From the NCBI GenBank assembly GCA_963676655.2, contig CAXXKX010000003.1:2046001-2110000 (forward strand): 64,000 nt of DNA, written 5' to 3'. How positions within the stretch are numbered: the stretch's first letter is position 1; each line of letters begins with the position of its first letter. The translations under genes were made by a program, and so were the position numbers. Of this stretch, positions 50,921 through 59,970 are shown piece after piece. This DNA is from G963676655 sp963676655. GTDB lineage: Bacteria > Verrucomicrobiota > Lentisphaeria > Victivallales > Victivallaceae. Under the pieces are notes generated by a model that was not told the DNA's origin, did no database searches, and saw nothing but the letters and a program-made list of their open reading frames with translations.

Positions 50921-53041
50921 ATGATCAAACCGGCAGAAGGTTTCCGTTATGACCCCGAGCATGACGGATTTGAAGAAGACAACGGGGCAATCCCTGTTCG
51001 CGGTTTTGATCCGGCGCTCCATGATTTTGATGATGATCTGGAAGAGCCGGGGTTCCAGCCTATTGATTTGACCCCGGTTGTCAACCAGACCCGGGAATTT
51101 TTTCTGCCGGAGGGGCCGTTGAAGAATTCGGAGGAATTCGGCGGCAGACCGTTTGAATATCGTCCTCAACAGGCTGAAATGGCCAATCAGATTGCTGAAG
51201 CGTTTCGCGGACAGCATAATCTTTGTGTCGAAGCTCCGACCGGGGTTGGCAAAAGTCTGGCGTATCTGGTTCCCGCTATTCTTTATTCGATCCTGCATCC
51301 GCGCCCGGTCGTTATTTCAACCGAGACAATCAATCTGCAGGAACAGTTGATCAAAAAAGATATTCCGCTGTTGAGCAAAATGCTCGGAGTGGATTTCAAA
51401 GCCGCGCTGGCCAAGGGCCGCGGCAATTATTTGTGTTTGCGGCGTTTCAATCTGGCCTCCGGCGAGGGCCGCGGCGAATACCTGCCGCGCAACTCATGTC
51501 AGGTCCATCTTGAGAAAATTGCCGAATGGGCCGCTACTACAGAAACCGGGGATCGCGGCGAAATGCGCAAGGTCGATGAGGAAACCTGGAGCTACGTTTG
51601 CTGTGAATCGGGCGGCTGTGCCGGTGAACATAAATGTCCGTTCGGTAAGGAATGTTTTTACTGGCGGGTTCGGGAAACCTGGGAACAGGCCGATGTGATA
51701 GTTACCAATCACGCGATGTTCTTTATCGATCTTAAAATGAAGGAACTTGAACAAGCCGATCCCGGCAGCTTTCTGCTGCCGCGATATTGCGGGACGATTG
51801 TTGACGAGGCCCATACCATGGAGAACAGCGCGGCTGAATATCTTGGCTTGCGCTTGAGTTCGATTGCGGTCTACAGCACCTTGAATCGCCTTTTCAACCC
51901 GAAAACCGGACGCGGCATCCTGGTCAAGCCGGGTGATGCAGCCCTGAGATTACGCACGATGGTTACGGATTTGGGGATCATGGCTGCCGCCTACTTTGAT
52001 TTCTGGCGCGATTATATCGAACGTACCGATGAAGATATCCGCAGCATTACCGCGCCGGATATCGCTCCGGAAGGGCTGCGCGACGCCTTTATCAAATTCT
52101 GTTATGAACTGGCTGAATACAATGAGGAACTTGAGGAGAAAATGCTCAAGGCCGAAATAACCGGCTATCATCAGCGCTGCTCGTCTTTTGCCGATATTCT
52201 CGAAAATTTCCAGAGCATGCTCCTGCAGCCGCACGTTTACTGGGCGGAGCAGGATAATAAAAATATTGTATTGCGGTCGGCTCCGCTGAATGTAAATGAA
52301 CTGCTTTACGAATTGCTCTTTTCCAAAGAGTTTCCGACGGTCTTGACCAGCGCAACTTTATCAGTAAACCGCAATCTGAACTATTACCGCAGCCGGGTTG
52401 GTTACGGCAACGGCGGGGAGTTGATCCTTGATTCGCCGTTTGACCCGAGACAGGTCACGGTACTGTTGCCGAAAGAGATGCCGGAACCGAATCATTCCAA
52501 CTATTTTTCCGCCTTGCTGGAGAAATTGCAGGAATACATTATGATGACCAACGGGAAAGCGTTTGTCCTGTTCACCAGTCACGCCATGTTGCGCGGCTGT
52601 GCCGACCGGCTCCAGGGATTTTTCCTGGAAAAAGGCATAAATCTGCTGGTTCATGACCGGACATTGAACCGGACCGAATTGCTGAAAGAGTTCAAGGAAG
52701 ATGTAAATTCAGTGCTGTTCGGGACCGACAGTTTCTGGACCGGGGTTGATGTGCCGGGCGAGGCGTTGAGCAATGTAATTGTCGCCAAACTGCCGTTCGC
52801 CGTGCCGTCGCATCCGTTGATTAAGGCGCGCTGTGAGCGGATTGAGGCATCCGGCGGCAAAGCGTTTATGGATTACAGCCTGCCGGAAGCTATTCTGAAA
52901 TTCCGGCAGGGGGTCGGAAGGTTGGTCCGCAGTAAGACCGATACCGGTTATATCGTTCTGCTTGACCGGCGGATTACCTCGAAATTTTATGGCCGCTGGT
53001 TTCTTGATTCACTGCCGGCGCATCCCATCAAGTATGTTTAA
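50921..53041 (+). CDS. DinG-type ATP-dependent DNA helicase
   Basis: The 706-residue XPD/DinG-like helicase has an N-terminal acidic leader, Walker A EAPTGVGKSLAYLVP, a cysteine group (CLRRF, CCESGGC, KCPFGKEC) that should hold an iron-sulfur cluster, Walker B VDEAHTMEN, and the helicase C part (SATLSVNRNL, LFGTDSFWTGVDVPG, FRQGVGRLVRSKTDTG). DinG unwinds 5'-3' and resolves R-loops or other structures. No exonuclease domain is present. The tsaC gene follows after 13 nt. Confidence 0.92.
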   Translation: MIKPAEGFRYDPEHDGFEEDNGAIPVRGFDPALHDFDDDLEEPGFQPIDLTPVVNQTREFFLPEGPLKNSEEFGGRPFEYRPQQAEMANQIAEAFRGQHNLCVEAPTGVGKSLAYLVPAILYSILHPRPVVISTETINLQEQLIKKDIPLLSKMLGVDFKAALAKGRGNYLCLRRFNLASGEGRGEYLPRNSCQVHLEKIAEWAATTETGDRGEMRKVDEETWSYVCCESGGCAGEHKCPFGKECFYWRVRETWEQADVIVTNHAMFFIDLKMKELEQADPGSFLLPRYCGTIVDEAHTMENSAAEYLGLRLSSIAVYSTLNRLFNPKTGRGILVKPGDAALRLRTMVTDLGIMAAAYFDFWRDYIERTDEDIRSITAPDIAPEGLRDAFIKFCYELAEYNEELEEKMLKAEITGYHQRCSSFADILENFQSMLLQPHVYWAEQDNKNIVLRSAPLNVNELLYELLFSKEFPTVLTSATLSVNRNLNYYRSRVGYGNGGELILDSPFDPRQVTVLLPKEMPEPNHSNYFSALLEKLQEYIMMTNGKAFVLFTSHAMLRGCADRLQGFFLEKGINLLVHDRTLNRTELLKEFKEDVNSVLFGTDSFWTGVDVPGEALSNVIVAKLPFAVPSHPLIKARCERIEASGGKAFMDYSLPEAILKFRQGVGRLVRSKTDTGYIVLLDRRITSKFYGRWFLDSLPAHPIKYV

Positions 53042-53054
53042 AAAGAATTGAAAA

Positions 53055-53663
53055 ATGAATATCTATCGAACTGGAAATATTGATTTATCGGTCATCGCCG
53101 CAGCTTGTACGACTGCCTTGCGTGAAACCGGTGCGGTCCTGCTGGTCCCGACTGAAACCGTCTATGGACTGGTCTGCGACTGGCATGATGAAGCTGCCCG
53201 CAACCGGATATATGAACTGAAGCAGCGGGATTACGGCAAACCGCTGGCAATGTTCGCGGCTGATCGCGCTATGCTTGATACTTCCGGGGTGGTTCTGGAT
53301 GAGCGGGCGGAGAAAGTCTTCAATGCTTTTTGTCCGGGGCCGGTCACCATGATTGTGGACGGGCCAGACAAACAAACCGTTGGGTTCAGGATTCCGGACC
53401 ATCCGCTGGTTCTGGAAATCCTCCGGCAATACGGCAAGCCTTTGGCCTCAACCAGCGCCAACCGTTCCGGCGAACCGAACGCGCTGACGGTCGCGGAGGC
53501 ATTGGCCATGCTGGACGGCGAACCGGAGATCGTGGTTGATGAAGGCGCAATATCGTCACAGGCGCAAGCCTCTACTGTGGTGCAAATCAAGGAGAACAGC
53601 TGGAATATTCTGCGACCGGGTCCGGTTTCGGAAGCGCAAATTCTGGCGGTTATCAAAGCTTGA
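53055..53663 (+). CDS. tsaC: Threonylcarbamoyl-AMP synthase (Sua5/YrdC/YwlC family)
   Basis: The 202-residue protein has VLLVPTETVYGLVCDWHDEA, YELKQRDYGKPLAMF, FCPGPVTMIV, GFRIPDHPL and STSANRSGEPN, the family signature. It makes threonylcarbamoyl-AMP for the t6A modification at position 37 of ANN-decoding tRNAs. It has the short YrdC form without the Sua5 C-terminal domain. It follows the DinG-type gene by 13 nt. Confidence 0.94.
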   Translation: MNIYRTGNIDLSVIAAACTTALRETGAVLLVPTETVYGLVCDWHDEAARNRIYELKQRDYGKPLAMFAADRAMLDTSGVVLDERAEKVFNAFCPGPVTMIVDGPDKQTVGFRIPDHPLVLEILRQYGKPLASTSANRSGEPNALTVAEALAMLDGEPEIVVDEGAISSQAQASTVVQIKENSWNILRPGPVSEAQILAVIKA

Positions 53664-53751
53664 ATTGTAATCGTTTTTTTCTCTTGGTGAATTTAACCTC
53701 ACTTATGGAAATTGACCTTTCGGGACGGAATAATCAGGACGAATGCCCATT

Positions 53752-54236
53752 GGAGGGCGAGAGTCCCTCGAGCTGCCCGTCTGCGCGGCATGTCCGGCTC
53801 AACAGAGTTTCGCCCTCCAGATATGAGTGCCCTTGTCGAATGTATTGTGGAGAGCGAGAGTCCCTCGAGCCGCCCGTCTGCGCGGCATGTCCGGCTCAAC
53901 AGAGTTTCGCCCTCCAGATATGAGTGCCCTTGTCGAATGTATTGTGGAGAGCGAAAGTCCCTCGAGCTGCCCGTCTGCGCGGCATGTCCGGCTCAACAGA
54001 GTTTCGCCCTCCAGATATGAGTGCCCTTGTCGAATGTATTGTGGAGAGCGAGAGTCCCTCGAGCCGCCCGTCTGCGCGGCATGTCCGGCTCAACAGAGTT
54101 TCGCCCTCCAGATATGAGTGCCCTTGTCGAATGTATTGTGGAGGGCGAGAGTCCCTCGAGCCGCCCGACTGCGCGGCATGTCCGGTTCAACGGCAGGGAT
54201 ATGCATCCCCGTTTGCAAGTTTCGCCCTCCAGAAAT
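53752..54236. repeat. Tandem array of five 97-bp repeats
   Basis: Five units begin at 53752, 53849, 53946, 54043 and 54140. Each starts GGAGrGCGAGAGTCCCTCGA and is bounded by GGAGGGCGA ... TCGCCCTCC, so about 67 bp can fold back, followed by a 30-bp link (ATATGAGTGCCCTTGTCGAA then TGTATTGT). Units 1-4 are nearly identical; the last differs in its second half. The 97-bp period shifts frame each time, so it does not code for a repeat protein. It lies between tsaC and dapA. Confidence 0.92.
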
Positions 54237-54368
54237 GAATGACCAGACTTAAAGTCTTCTAATAAATTCAATTTCCAGTGATTCAAATGTATATTTACCA
54301 TAAGAGAAAACAGTGAGAGGCTGCATAAATCTGTTCTTTCCCCGCAAAAAATCCCGTCAAAAGTTGAA

Positions 54369-54397
54369 TTGACGGCTAATGCAGTATATTATATATA
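54369..54397 (+). promoter_or_regulatory. Sigma-70 promoter of dapA
   Basis: TTGACG (54369-54374), a 17-bp spacer, and TATATA (54392-54397) stand about 45 nt before the dapA ATG. No lysine riboswitch fits in the short leader. Confidence 0.7.
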
Positions 54398-54441
54398 GGT
54401 TAACAAATAATCAAAGAAAAATTATACAGGAGCATAATATT

Positions 54442-55311
54442 ATGAATTTATCAGGAGTTTTTACCGCTATGGTCACGCCGTTTTCCGGCGGCATGGTGGA
54501 TTACGGTATGTTACGTGAAATGGTCGAGTTCCAAATCGAAAGCGGAGTCGACGGCCTGGTCCCGATGGGTACCACCGGCGAGTCGCCAACCTTGTCTTTT
54601 GAGGAACATGCCAAAGTAATTCAGACCGTGATTGAAACCGCGAATAAGCGTTGTGTCATCATGGCCGGTACCGGGGCTAACGCAACCAAAGAAGCGGTCG
54701 ACTTGACCCGTGAAGCCAAAGAAATGGGCGCGGACTGCACGCTGCAGGTGACCCCGTATTACAACAAACCTTCGCAGGAAGGGCTTTACCGTCATTTCTC
54801 CACCGTTGCCGACCAGGCCGGTTTGCCGGTGGTCCTCTATAACGTACCCGGAAGAGCCGGACGTGAAATCGCGGTCGGGACGATTGCCAGACTCGCGGAA
54901 AACGCCAATATTGTCGCGGTCAAAGAGGCCGGCGGTTCGACCGAACGTGTTTCCATGATCCTCGACGCCTGTGACATCACCGTCCTCAGTGGCGACGATG
55001 CCCTGACGATTCCGATGATGTCGGTTGGTGCCAAAGGCATTATCAGTGTCGCGTCCAATATCATTCCGGCGGAAGTCAAAGCGATGGTCGCGGCGATGGC
55101 GGCGGACAATATTGCCGAAGCTCGTTCCCTGCACCAGAAATATTATCCGTTGTTCCGGGATCAGTTTATCGATACCAATCCGATTCCGATCAAAGCGGCA
55201 ATGGCGATCAAAGGCATGATTAAAGAGGAATATCGTCTGCCGTTGTGCGAGATCAGCGATGATAACCGGGAAAAACTCATTGCCACACTGCAAAAATGCG
55301 GCATAATCTGA
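54442..55311 (+). CDS. dapA: 4-hydroxy-tetrahydrodipicolinate synthase DapA
   Basis: DapA condenses pyruvate with aspartate semialdehyde, the first step to lysine and diaminopimelate for peptidoglycan. The 289-residue protein has MGTTGESPTLS, VLYNVPGRAG with Tyr133, and IVAVKEAGGS with the Schiff-base Lys161; both residue numbers match E. coli. The ATG at 54442 has AGGAG 9 nt upstream. An earlier start at 54379 would add 21 unlikely residues and overlap the promoter. A strong terminator follows, so it is a single-gene unit. Confidence 0.96.
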   Translation: MNLSGVFTAMVTPFSGGMVDYGMLREMVEFQIESGVDGLVPMGTTGESPTLSFEEHAKVIQTVIETANKRCVIMAGTGANATKEAVDLTREAKEMGADCTLQVTPYYNKPSQEGLYRHFSTVADQAGLPVVLYNVPGRAGREIAVGTIARLAENANIVAVKEAGGSTERVSMILDACDITVLSGDDALTIPMMSVGAKGIISVASNIIPAEVKAMVAAMAADNIAEARSLHQKYYPLFRDQFIDTNPIPIKAAMAIKGMIKEEYRLPLCEISDDNREKLIATLQKCGII

Positions 55312-55332
55312 GTTAAAACCAGGCTATTCACA

Positions 55333-55368
55333 GCGGGAGCTGCCAACCGGCAGCTCCCGCTTTTTTTT
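55333..55368 (+). terminator. Rho-independent terminator of dapA
   Basis: A perfect 12-bp stem (GCGGGAGCTGCC with GGCAGCTCCCGC) around AACC is followed by eight T, 21 nt after the dapA stop. Confidence 0.96.
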
Positions 55369-55700
55369 GAATATCCATCATTATCATCCCATAATTCTTA
55401 AATTTGAACGTTTTTTACTTTTTCTTGAGCTTATGATTTTCATTTTCAGAGACCCCTTTGTCCGGTTTTTTAATTTCCTAAGCAGAAGTGAATAGATGTC
55501 TCGTCACAATTTTTTGAACCGTATTTGACTTTTCTTTCAACTTTCAACTTTCAACTCCAGTTATCCCGTTTGTGGGATGGCTGTGAATATCCATATATAT
55601 AAGCGCGAGCATTGCGCAGGGCAATATCCAACAAGGAACTCCCAAATTTCAAGGTAAGATCGCTTCGCTCTGGTTATAGTAAGCATGCTTTCTTTGGATT

Positions 55701-55887
55701 TTTTGGAGTGCGGCTTGATTAAGCCGCTTTGGCTGGGTAATTCATCTGTCACACATAAATGTTCCGCAACAACGTTGTGGTCGCTGATGCTTTGTCATCT
55801 AACTATGGCAAAATATTGCCATAGGAAAAATATGTCCGATTGTCAGACTCGATACCCAAAGCGCTTAAATCTAAGCGCACTCCAAAA
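55701..55887. repeat. Paired REP-like hairpins in inverted orientation
   Basis: 55701-55732 (TTTTGGAGTGCGG, hairpin with GATT loop, CCGCTTTGG) and 55856-55887 (CCAAAGCGC, hairpin with AATC loop, GCGCACTCCAAAA) are inverted copies of one element. Each holds its own stem (GCGGCTT-GATT-AAGCCGC; GCGCTTA-AATC-TAAGCGC) whose bases differ but still pair. Between them lies about 120 bp with a TATGGCAAAATATTGCCATA hairpin. The whole region 55369-55937 has no convincing gene. Confidence 0.75.
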
Positions 55888-55937
55888 TGACCTGAAAATA
55901 GCTGTGTTGGAGCGTTGCGCTCCCATTAAGGTCAGGT

Positions 55938-56795
55938 TTATTTGATGTCTTTTGAATTGAAGATGATCAGGGACAGGGCGGTGAAAACACAGATGTAAAG
56001 TGATAGGGTCGAGAGATTCAGCAGGACACGGCGGACCGGAATATCGGTCAGCCAGAAAACTACCGCTCCGTTCATAACTTTTGACAGCAGATAGGGACGG
56101 ACCGTTTCCATGAACGGCAGTTTTTCCGCGATATAACAGACAAAGTAGATAACGATCCCTCCCACGGAAGCGGCGGTCATCCGGTTGAAAATGGTCGAAA
56201 GAAACAAGGTGACGGACCCCAGAGCCATCATCGAAACTGAGAAATAAACCGTCGTCATCCAATAGGCGGTCATCGCTTTCCATAACGGCATCATAACCAG
56301 GATAGTGCCGAGATCAGTGCCGCCTCCGAGGTAGACTAATTGAGTTCCTGGCAGACCGAAAAGAAAGATCCCGAATAAGAGTCCGACAACTGAGAAATAT
56401 ACACAGAAGATAAGGTTCCAGACGAATACGGCCCAGAACTTCGCCATGATGATCCGGGTCCGGGACCGGGGCCGGGCGGCAAACAGTTTCAGGCTGCCGT
56501 CCTGAATTTCCCCGGCGACGGTATCGCCCGCGATGGTGCAGATGAAGATCGGCATAATGACCACGAATGCCGGGATCAGGGCAAGCCGGGCGAACATCAG
56601 TCCGTCAACATAGCTCATAAAATCGGTCAGGTTAAGTTCCGCCGATCTTTTGACCCGGCGTTCCATAAAATGCATGTTTGAGGTTTTCATGCCGAGATAA
56701 CAGATCCCGAGAAAGCAGAGATGGCCGATCGCGACAATATAATTCTTCTTCTGGGATTTTAATTTAACTATTTCATAATAAATATCGCGCCACAT
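55938..56795 (-). CDS. ABC-2 type transporter permease
   Basis: The 285-residue protein has about six hydrophobic helices and the pattern of ABC-2 permeases (FICTIAGDTVAGEIQDGSLK, then FAARPRSRTRIIMAKFW near the first cytoplasmic loop). It lies 1 nt after the ATPase gene and is the last of four tightly packed genes. The cargo is unknown. Confidence 0.86.
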   Translation of the reverse strand: MWRDIYYEIVKLKSQKKNYIVAIGHLCFLGICYLGMKTSNMHFMERRVKRSAELNLTDFMSYVDGLMFARLALIPAFVVIMPIFICTIAGDTVAGEIQDGSLKLFAARPRSRTRIIMAKFWAVFVWNLIFCVYFSVVGLLFGIFLFGLPGTQLVYLGGGTDLGTILVMMPLWKAMTAYWMTTVYFSVSMMALGSVTLFLSTIFNRMTAASVGGIVIYFVCYIAEKLPFMETVRPYLLSKVMNGAVVFWLTDIPVRRVLLNLSTLSLYICVFTALSLIIFNSKDIK

Positions 56796-56796
56796 C

Positions 56797-57705
56797 TTAT
56801 TCCGCCTTCTGTAAAGTTGTCAGGAAAAAATCTTCCAGGGTCTGCCGGTCGGATTCGAGTCTGTGCACATCAAATCCGGCTTTGACCAGGCACCGGTTGA
56901 AACCGGCCGCGCGATCAGCTTCCGACAGTATTACAATGCTGCCGTCCGCCAGCAGTTCGATATTGCCGGAGAAAGAGGCGGACAGGCATTTGGCGGCTTC
57001 TTCCGGCCGGTCGCAGACAATCCGGATATGCGCTCTGCGTTCCAATAATTCATCCATTTTGCCGTAAGCCGCCAGTCGACCGCTTTTGAGGACCGCGGCG
57101 GTGGTGCAGACATATTCAAGTTCATGGAGCAGATGACTGGTGATCAGGACGGTGGTGCCGAATTTTTGATTGTATTCCAGCACCAGCGAGCGAATCTCAA
57201 CCATGCCGCCGGGGTCAAGTCCGTTAGTCGGTTCGTCAAGGATAATGAAATTAGAATCTGGCAGCAAGACCAGAGCCAGGCCGAGGCGCTGTTTCATCCC
57301 GGTGGAATAGCGGCATATTTTCTCATCCACCCGGTCCTCAAGTTCGACAAAACGGATGATCTCATCCCGTTTGGCCAGATATTCGGGGCCGTGTCCGCCG
57401 GTCATGATATCAAGGTTGCGGCGACCGCTGATGTCGGCGATAAACGCGGGGTATTCAATGATCGCGCCGACCTGCCGCATCGCGAGAGAATGCTGTTGGT
57501 GGACATCTATACCGCGGATAAGCACCTGGCCGGAGTTGGGCCAGATCAGACCGGTAATCATTTTCAGCAACGTGCTTTTTCCGGCTCCATTGGGTCCGGC
57601 CAAACCAAGGATTTCCCCTTCGTTGAGGCAAAATGAGACATCATTAACCGCGGTTCTGGATCCGAATTTTTTTATCAGGTTGCGGCACTCGAGGATCGGG
57701 GGCAT
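56797..57705 (-). CDS. ABC transporter ATP-binding protein
   Basis: The 302-residue ATPase has Walker A GPNGAGKST, Q-loop and the signature YSTGMKQRLGLAL, Walker B FIILDEPTNGLDP and the H-loop ITSHLLHELE, then a C-terminal 80-residue domain. It is of the CcmA/NatA type that works with ABC-2 permeases. The ATG at 57705 shares its A with the stop codon of the prepilin gene (TGATG); a GTG one codon earlier is also possible. Translation is thus coupled. Confidence 0.92.
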   Translation of the reverse strand: MPPILECRNLIKKFGSRTAVNDVSFCLNEGEILGLAGPNGAGKSTLLKMITGLIWPNSGQVLIRGIDVHQQHSLAMRQVGAIIEYPAFIADISGRRNLDIMTGGHGPEYLAKRDEIIRFVELEDRVDEKICRYSTGMKQRLGLALVLLPDSNFIILDEPTNGLDPGGMVEIRSLVLEYNQKFGTTVLITSHLLHELEYVCTTAAVLKSGRLAAYGKMDELLERRAHIRIVCDRPEEAAKCLSASFSGNIELLADGSIVILSEADRAAGFNRCLVKAGFDVHRLESDRQTLEDFFLTTLQKAE

Positions 57706-58232
57706 CACTTGCCCTCCGGTTCACCGGCGGCGCGGGCATTGAGATACAGGAAGTTACGGGCGCGGGATTTGCCCTCTTTATCGTGAAAGTTTTCGTAGTC
57801 CATCAGGATAAAACGTTTATATCCCAGCAGCGTGAACTTGTCCCGGTCAACTTTGAGTCCGTTGTTCAGGCTCTGCCACTCGTAGCTGGAACCTTCTTTT
57901 TTGAACCACTTCTGATTGACGTCGCCGGGACAGCATAATGCGTCATTGTTCTTTAAGTAGGGTTTGATCAGCTCGGGGAATCCGGCTAAATACTCTTCGC
58001 CCGAAGGCGGGCTGCTGGGGCGCATGGTGCAGAATGGAATAACATAGTTGTTATCAGGTAAATAGAGGTGGAATGCCAGGCCGACCTGATGCAGATTGCT
58101 CAGGCACGAGGTTTTCTTTGCCTTCTGGCGAACGCCCTGCATAGCGGGCATAACCATCCCGGCCAGGATTGCGATGATGGCGATCGTGACCAGCAATTCA
58201 ATCAGCGTAAAATATTTTTTTGCAGTAATCAT
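57705..58232 (-). CDS. Prepilin-type N-terminal methylation protein in an ABC operon
   Basis: The 175-residue protein has a prepilin-like start, KKYFTLIELLVTIAIIAIL, with Tyr before Phe instead of Gly, and SCLSNLHQVGLAFHLYLPDN, the DUF1559-like block. The usual H-X9-DG end is not seen. It overlaps the gene before it by 4 bp and the ABC ATPase gene by 1-3 bp, so all are translationally coupled. A link between a pseudopilin-like surface protein and an ABC-2 transporter is unusual. Confidence 0.85.
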   Translation of the reverse strand: MITAKKYFTLIELLVTIAIIAILAGMVMPAMQGVRQKAKKTSCLSNLHQVGLAFHLYLPDNNYVIPFCTMRPSSPPSGEEYLAGFPELIKPYLKNNDALCCPGDVNQKWFKKEGSSYEWQSLNNGLKVDRDKFTLLGYKRFILMDYENFHDKEGKSRARNFLYLNARAAGEPEGK

Positions 58233-58801
58233 AATTTATTAAGGGTGTTAAGCCAAATTTTAGTAATCGGGGCGAAATCGCGTCGTTCATCGGCAGAAAG
58301 CCGGGAAGTCATGATCCGGTTCATTTCGGCAATAACCGCCTGGCCTTCTTCGCTGTTAAGCCGTTGTTTGACGCGTTCTTTATCGGCCTGGCTCATTTTC
58401 TCGACCCGTTTGTAATTTTTTTCAGCCCGCTTCTGGATTACTTCAATCATTTTTTTGCGGGTTTCCGGTTTGACCGCCCGGAGCTGGTCCAGGCTGATGT
58501 GCATGGCCCGGCGCATTGCCTCCACCCTGATCTGTTTACGTTCGTCGGGAGAGAACTTCTGCATGTGTTTTTTAAGGTGAGACATAACTTTCTGGCGCTG
58601 TCCGCGATGAGCCTGCGGAGAGAGGGTACGGGCCAGTCCGTCAACTAACTCATCACGATTCCACTGCTTCTTTTCAAGCATTTCCTGCGGGGTCAAAGGC
58701 TCCATGTCAGTCATAAAACAAAAAATGAGAAGCCCCGCGATGATTGGCAATATGATTACGCACGGAATCAGCACGTTACGGGTTTTTGCCGACATTTTCA
58801 T
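58229..58801 (-). CDS. Membrane-anchored helical protein, first gene of the ABC/prepilin unit
   Basis: I do not recognise this 190-residue protein. It has one transmembrane helix near residues 8-28 (VLIPCVIILPIIAGLLIFCF) and a highly charged all-helical remainder with repeated SxxERxxIRxEAMRRAM-like and KMSQADKERVKQRLNSEEG segments, similar in style to periplasmic Spy/CpxP-like or DUF3106-like helical proteins. The ATG at 58801 has AAGGAG 6 nt upstream. It overlaps the prepilin gene by 4 bp (ATGA). Confidence 0.7.
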   Translation of the reverse strand: MKMSAKTRNVLIPCVIILPIIAGLLIFCFMTDMEPLTPQEMLEKKQWNRDELVDGLARTLSPQAHRGQRQKVMSHLKKHMQKFSPDERKQIRVEAMRRAMHISLDQLRAVKPETRKKMIEVIQKRAEKNYKRVEKMSQADKERVKQRLNSEEGQAVIAEMNRIMTSRLSADERRDFAPITKIWLNTLNKL

Positions 58802-58917
58802 TAGCATCTCCTTTATTTCCTGATGATCCCGGATAAAACGGCTGGATGCCGGTAATCGGGATCTGTCAAACAATCTTTAATATAATTCTCAAGAAGGCAT
58901 ATGTCAATAGCCGGATT

Positions 58918-59679
58918 TCAATGAAATTTGTGAGCAAAATTGATGATTGCATTTTCGATTTCCGGGAACAATTTATGTGGATTGGAGCCGGGAATCCAGA
59001 TGCAGTGACCATCCTGCGGTCGTGAATATTTAAACAGTTCGGCCCGGACGCCAAGGTCTATACATTTATTTACAAAACTTTCCGCGTGTTCGATGCCGAC
59101 AACACTGTCCACCGGACAATGAGTGCAGAGAACCGGGGGCTGACTCGTTGTAATCAAATCAATCGGAGAGGCATCTTTTATCTCGTCCGGAGAAGGATCG
59201 TATCCCCAGAAAGTTTTGTAATCAATTCTGAACCCGGGTTTCCGAAAACATAACTCCAGGCTGGTTACTCCGGAGATCGAGACAATGCCGGAGACTTTTT
59301 CTGCAGGCAGCCGCATTCCGGTCATCAAAGCCAGGTGTCCGCCAGCTGAAGCGCCGACAATGAACAGTTTGTCAGTTTTCAGATCAATATCCTTAATTCC
59401 GCCATCAAGTAGGAATTTTGCGGCGGCAATGCAATCATCCCCGCAAGCCGGCCATGGCGCGACGCCCAGCAGACGGTATTCGATATTAAAAGCGGCAAAG
59501 CCTTGTGAACACATATACTCCGCAACTCCGGCAAAACTGTAACGGTCCATTGCAGACCACCCGCCGCCATGAATGCACAGGGCGATCGGAAACGGGCCGG
59601 GACCAGCCGGGACATAGAGATCGCCAAGTTGCCATTGAGAATTATCCTTATTGTAATTAATGTTCTGAATAATGTTCAT
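58918..59679 (-). CDS. Alpha/beta-hydrolase, BD-FAE-like esterase
   Basis: The 253-residue protein has HGGGWSAMDR (oxyanion hole), GASAGGHLAL with nucleophile Ser111, a later Asp (CPVDSVVGIEH) and His (RPQDGHCIW). This pattern fits the bifunctional feruloyl and acetyl xylan esterase-like or carboxylesterase family. No signal peptide is seen. It may remove acyl groups from small glycans after uptake. It stands alone, with its own short intergenic regions. Confidence 0.85.
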   Translation of the reverse strand: MNIIQNINYNKDNSQWQLGDLYVPAGPGPFPIALCIHGGGWSAMDRYSFAGVAEYMCSQGFAAFNIEYRLLGVAPWPACGDDCIAAAKFLLDGGIKDIDLKTDKLFIVGASAGGHLALMTGMRLPAEKVSGIVSISGVTSLELCFRKPGFRIDYKTFWGYDPSPDEIKDASPIDLITTSQPPVLCTHCPVDSVVGIEHAESFVNKCIDLGVRAELFKYSRPQDGHCIWIPGSNPHKLFPEIENAIINFAHKFH

Positions 59680-59879
59680 AGTTCCAGTTCCGGGTTGTTA
59701 TCTGTCGGTTTGAATTAGTTATTAATATGTTTGTTTATGTGAGGTCATACAAGTTCCAAACCGTTTTTTCTTATCAGGTTTACATGTAAATTAAATTTAA
59801 ATAAACCGGAAAAGATGGTTTTTTAGCTTGAAAAATAGTTTTTTTTTAGTTTTTAATAGTATTTAACCGGTTGCCGCCC

Positions 59880-59908
59880 TTGATATTGTGGTTTATGTCT
59901 GATATAAT
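59880..59908 (+). promoter_or_regulatory. Sigma-70 promoter of infC
   Basis: TTGATA (59880-59885), a 17-bp spacer and TATAAT (59903-59908) predict a start point near 59915. An ATG at 59918 would then be almost leaderless, while the ATC start at 59984 gets a leader of about 70 nt. Confidence 0.75.
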
Positions 59909-59970
59909 ATATCAATCATGAGACCGGTCAGAGGTGGCCGGCAGGGTATAATAAAACAACATAACAACGT

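Noticed and set aside
53752..54236. CRISPR array
   Set aside because: The units follow each other without unique spacers, and no cas genes are near.
53712..54242. Overlapping small proteins in the 97-bp repeat array
   Set aside because: They are the same translation in rotating frames, since 97 is not a multiple of three.
54241..54441. Lysine riboswitch upstream of dapA
   Set aside because: The promoter lies only about 45 nt before the ATG, which leaves no space for the aptamer.
55685..55945. 86-residue protein across the paired hairpins
   Set aside because: It is formed by the REP-like element and runs into the permease gene; it has no ribosome site or domain pattern.
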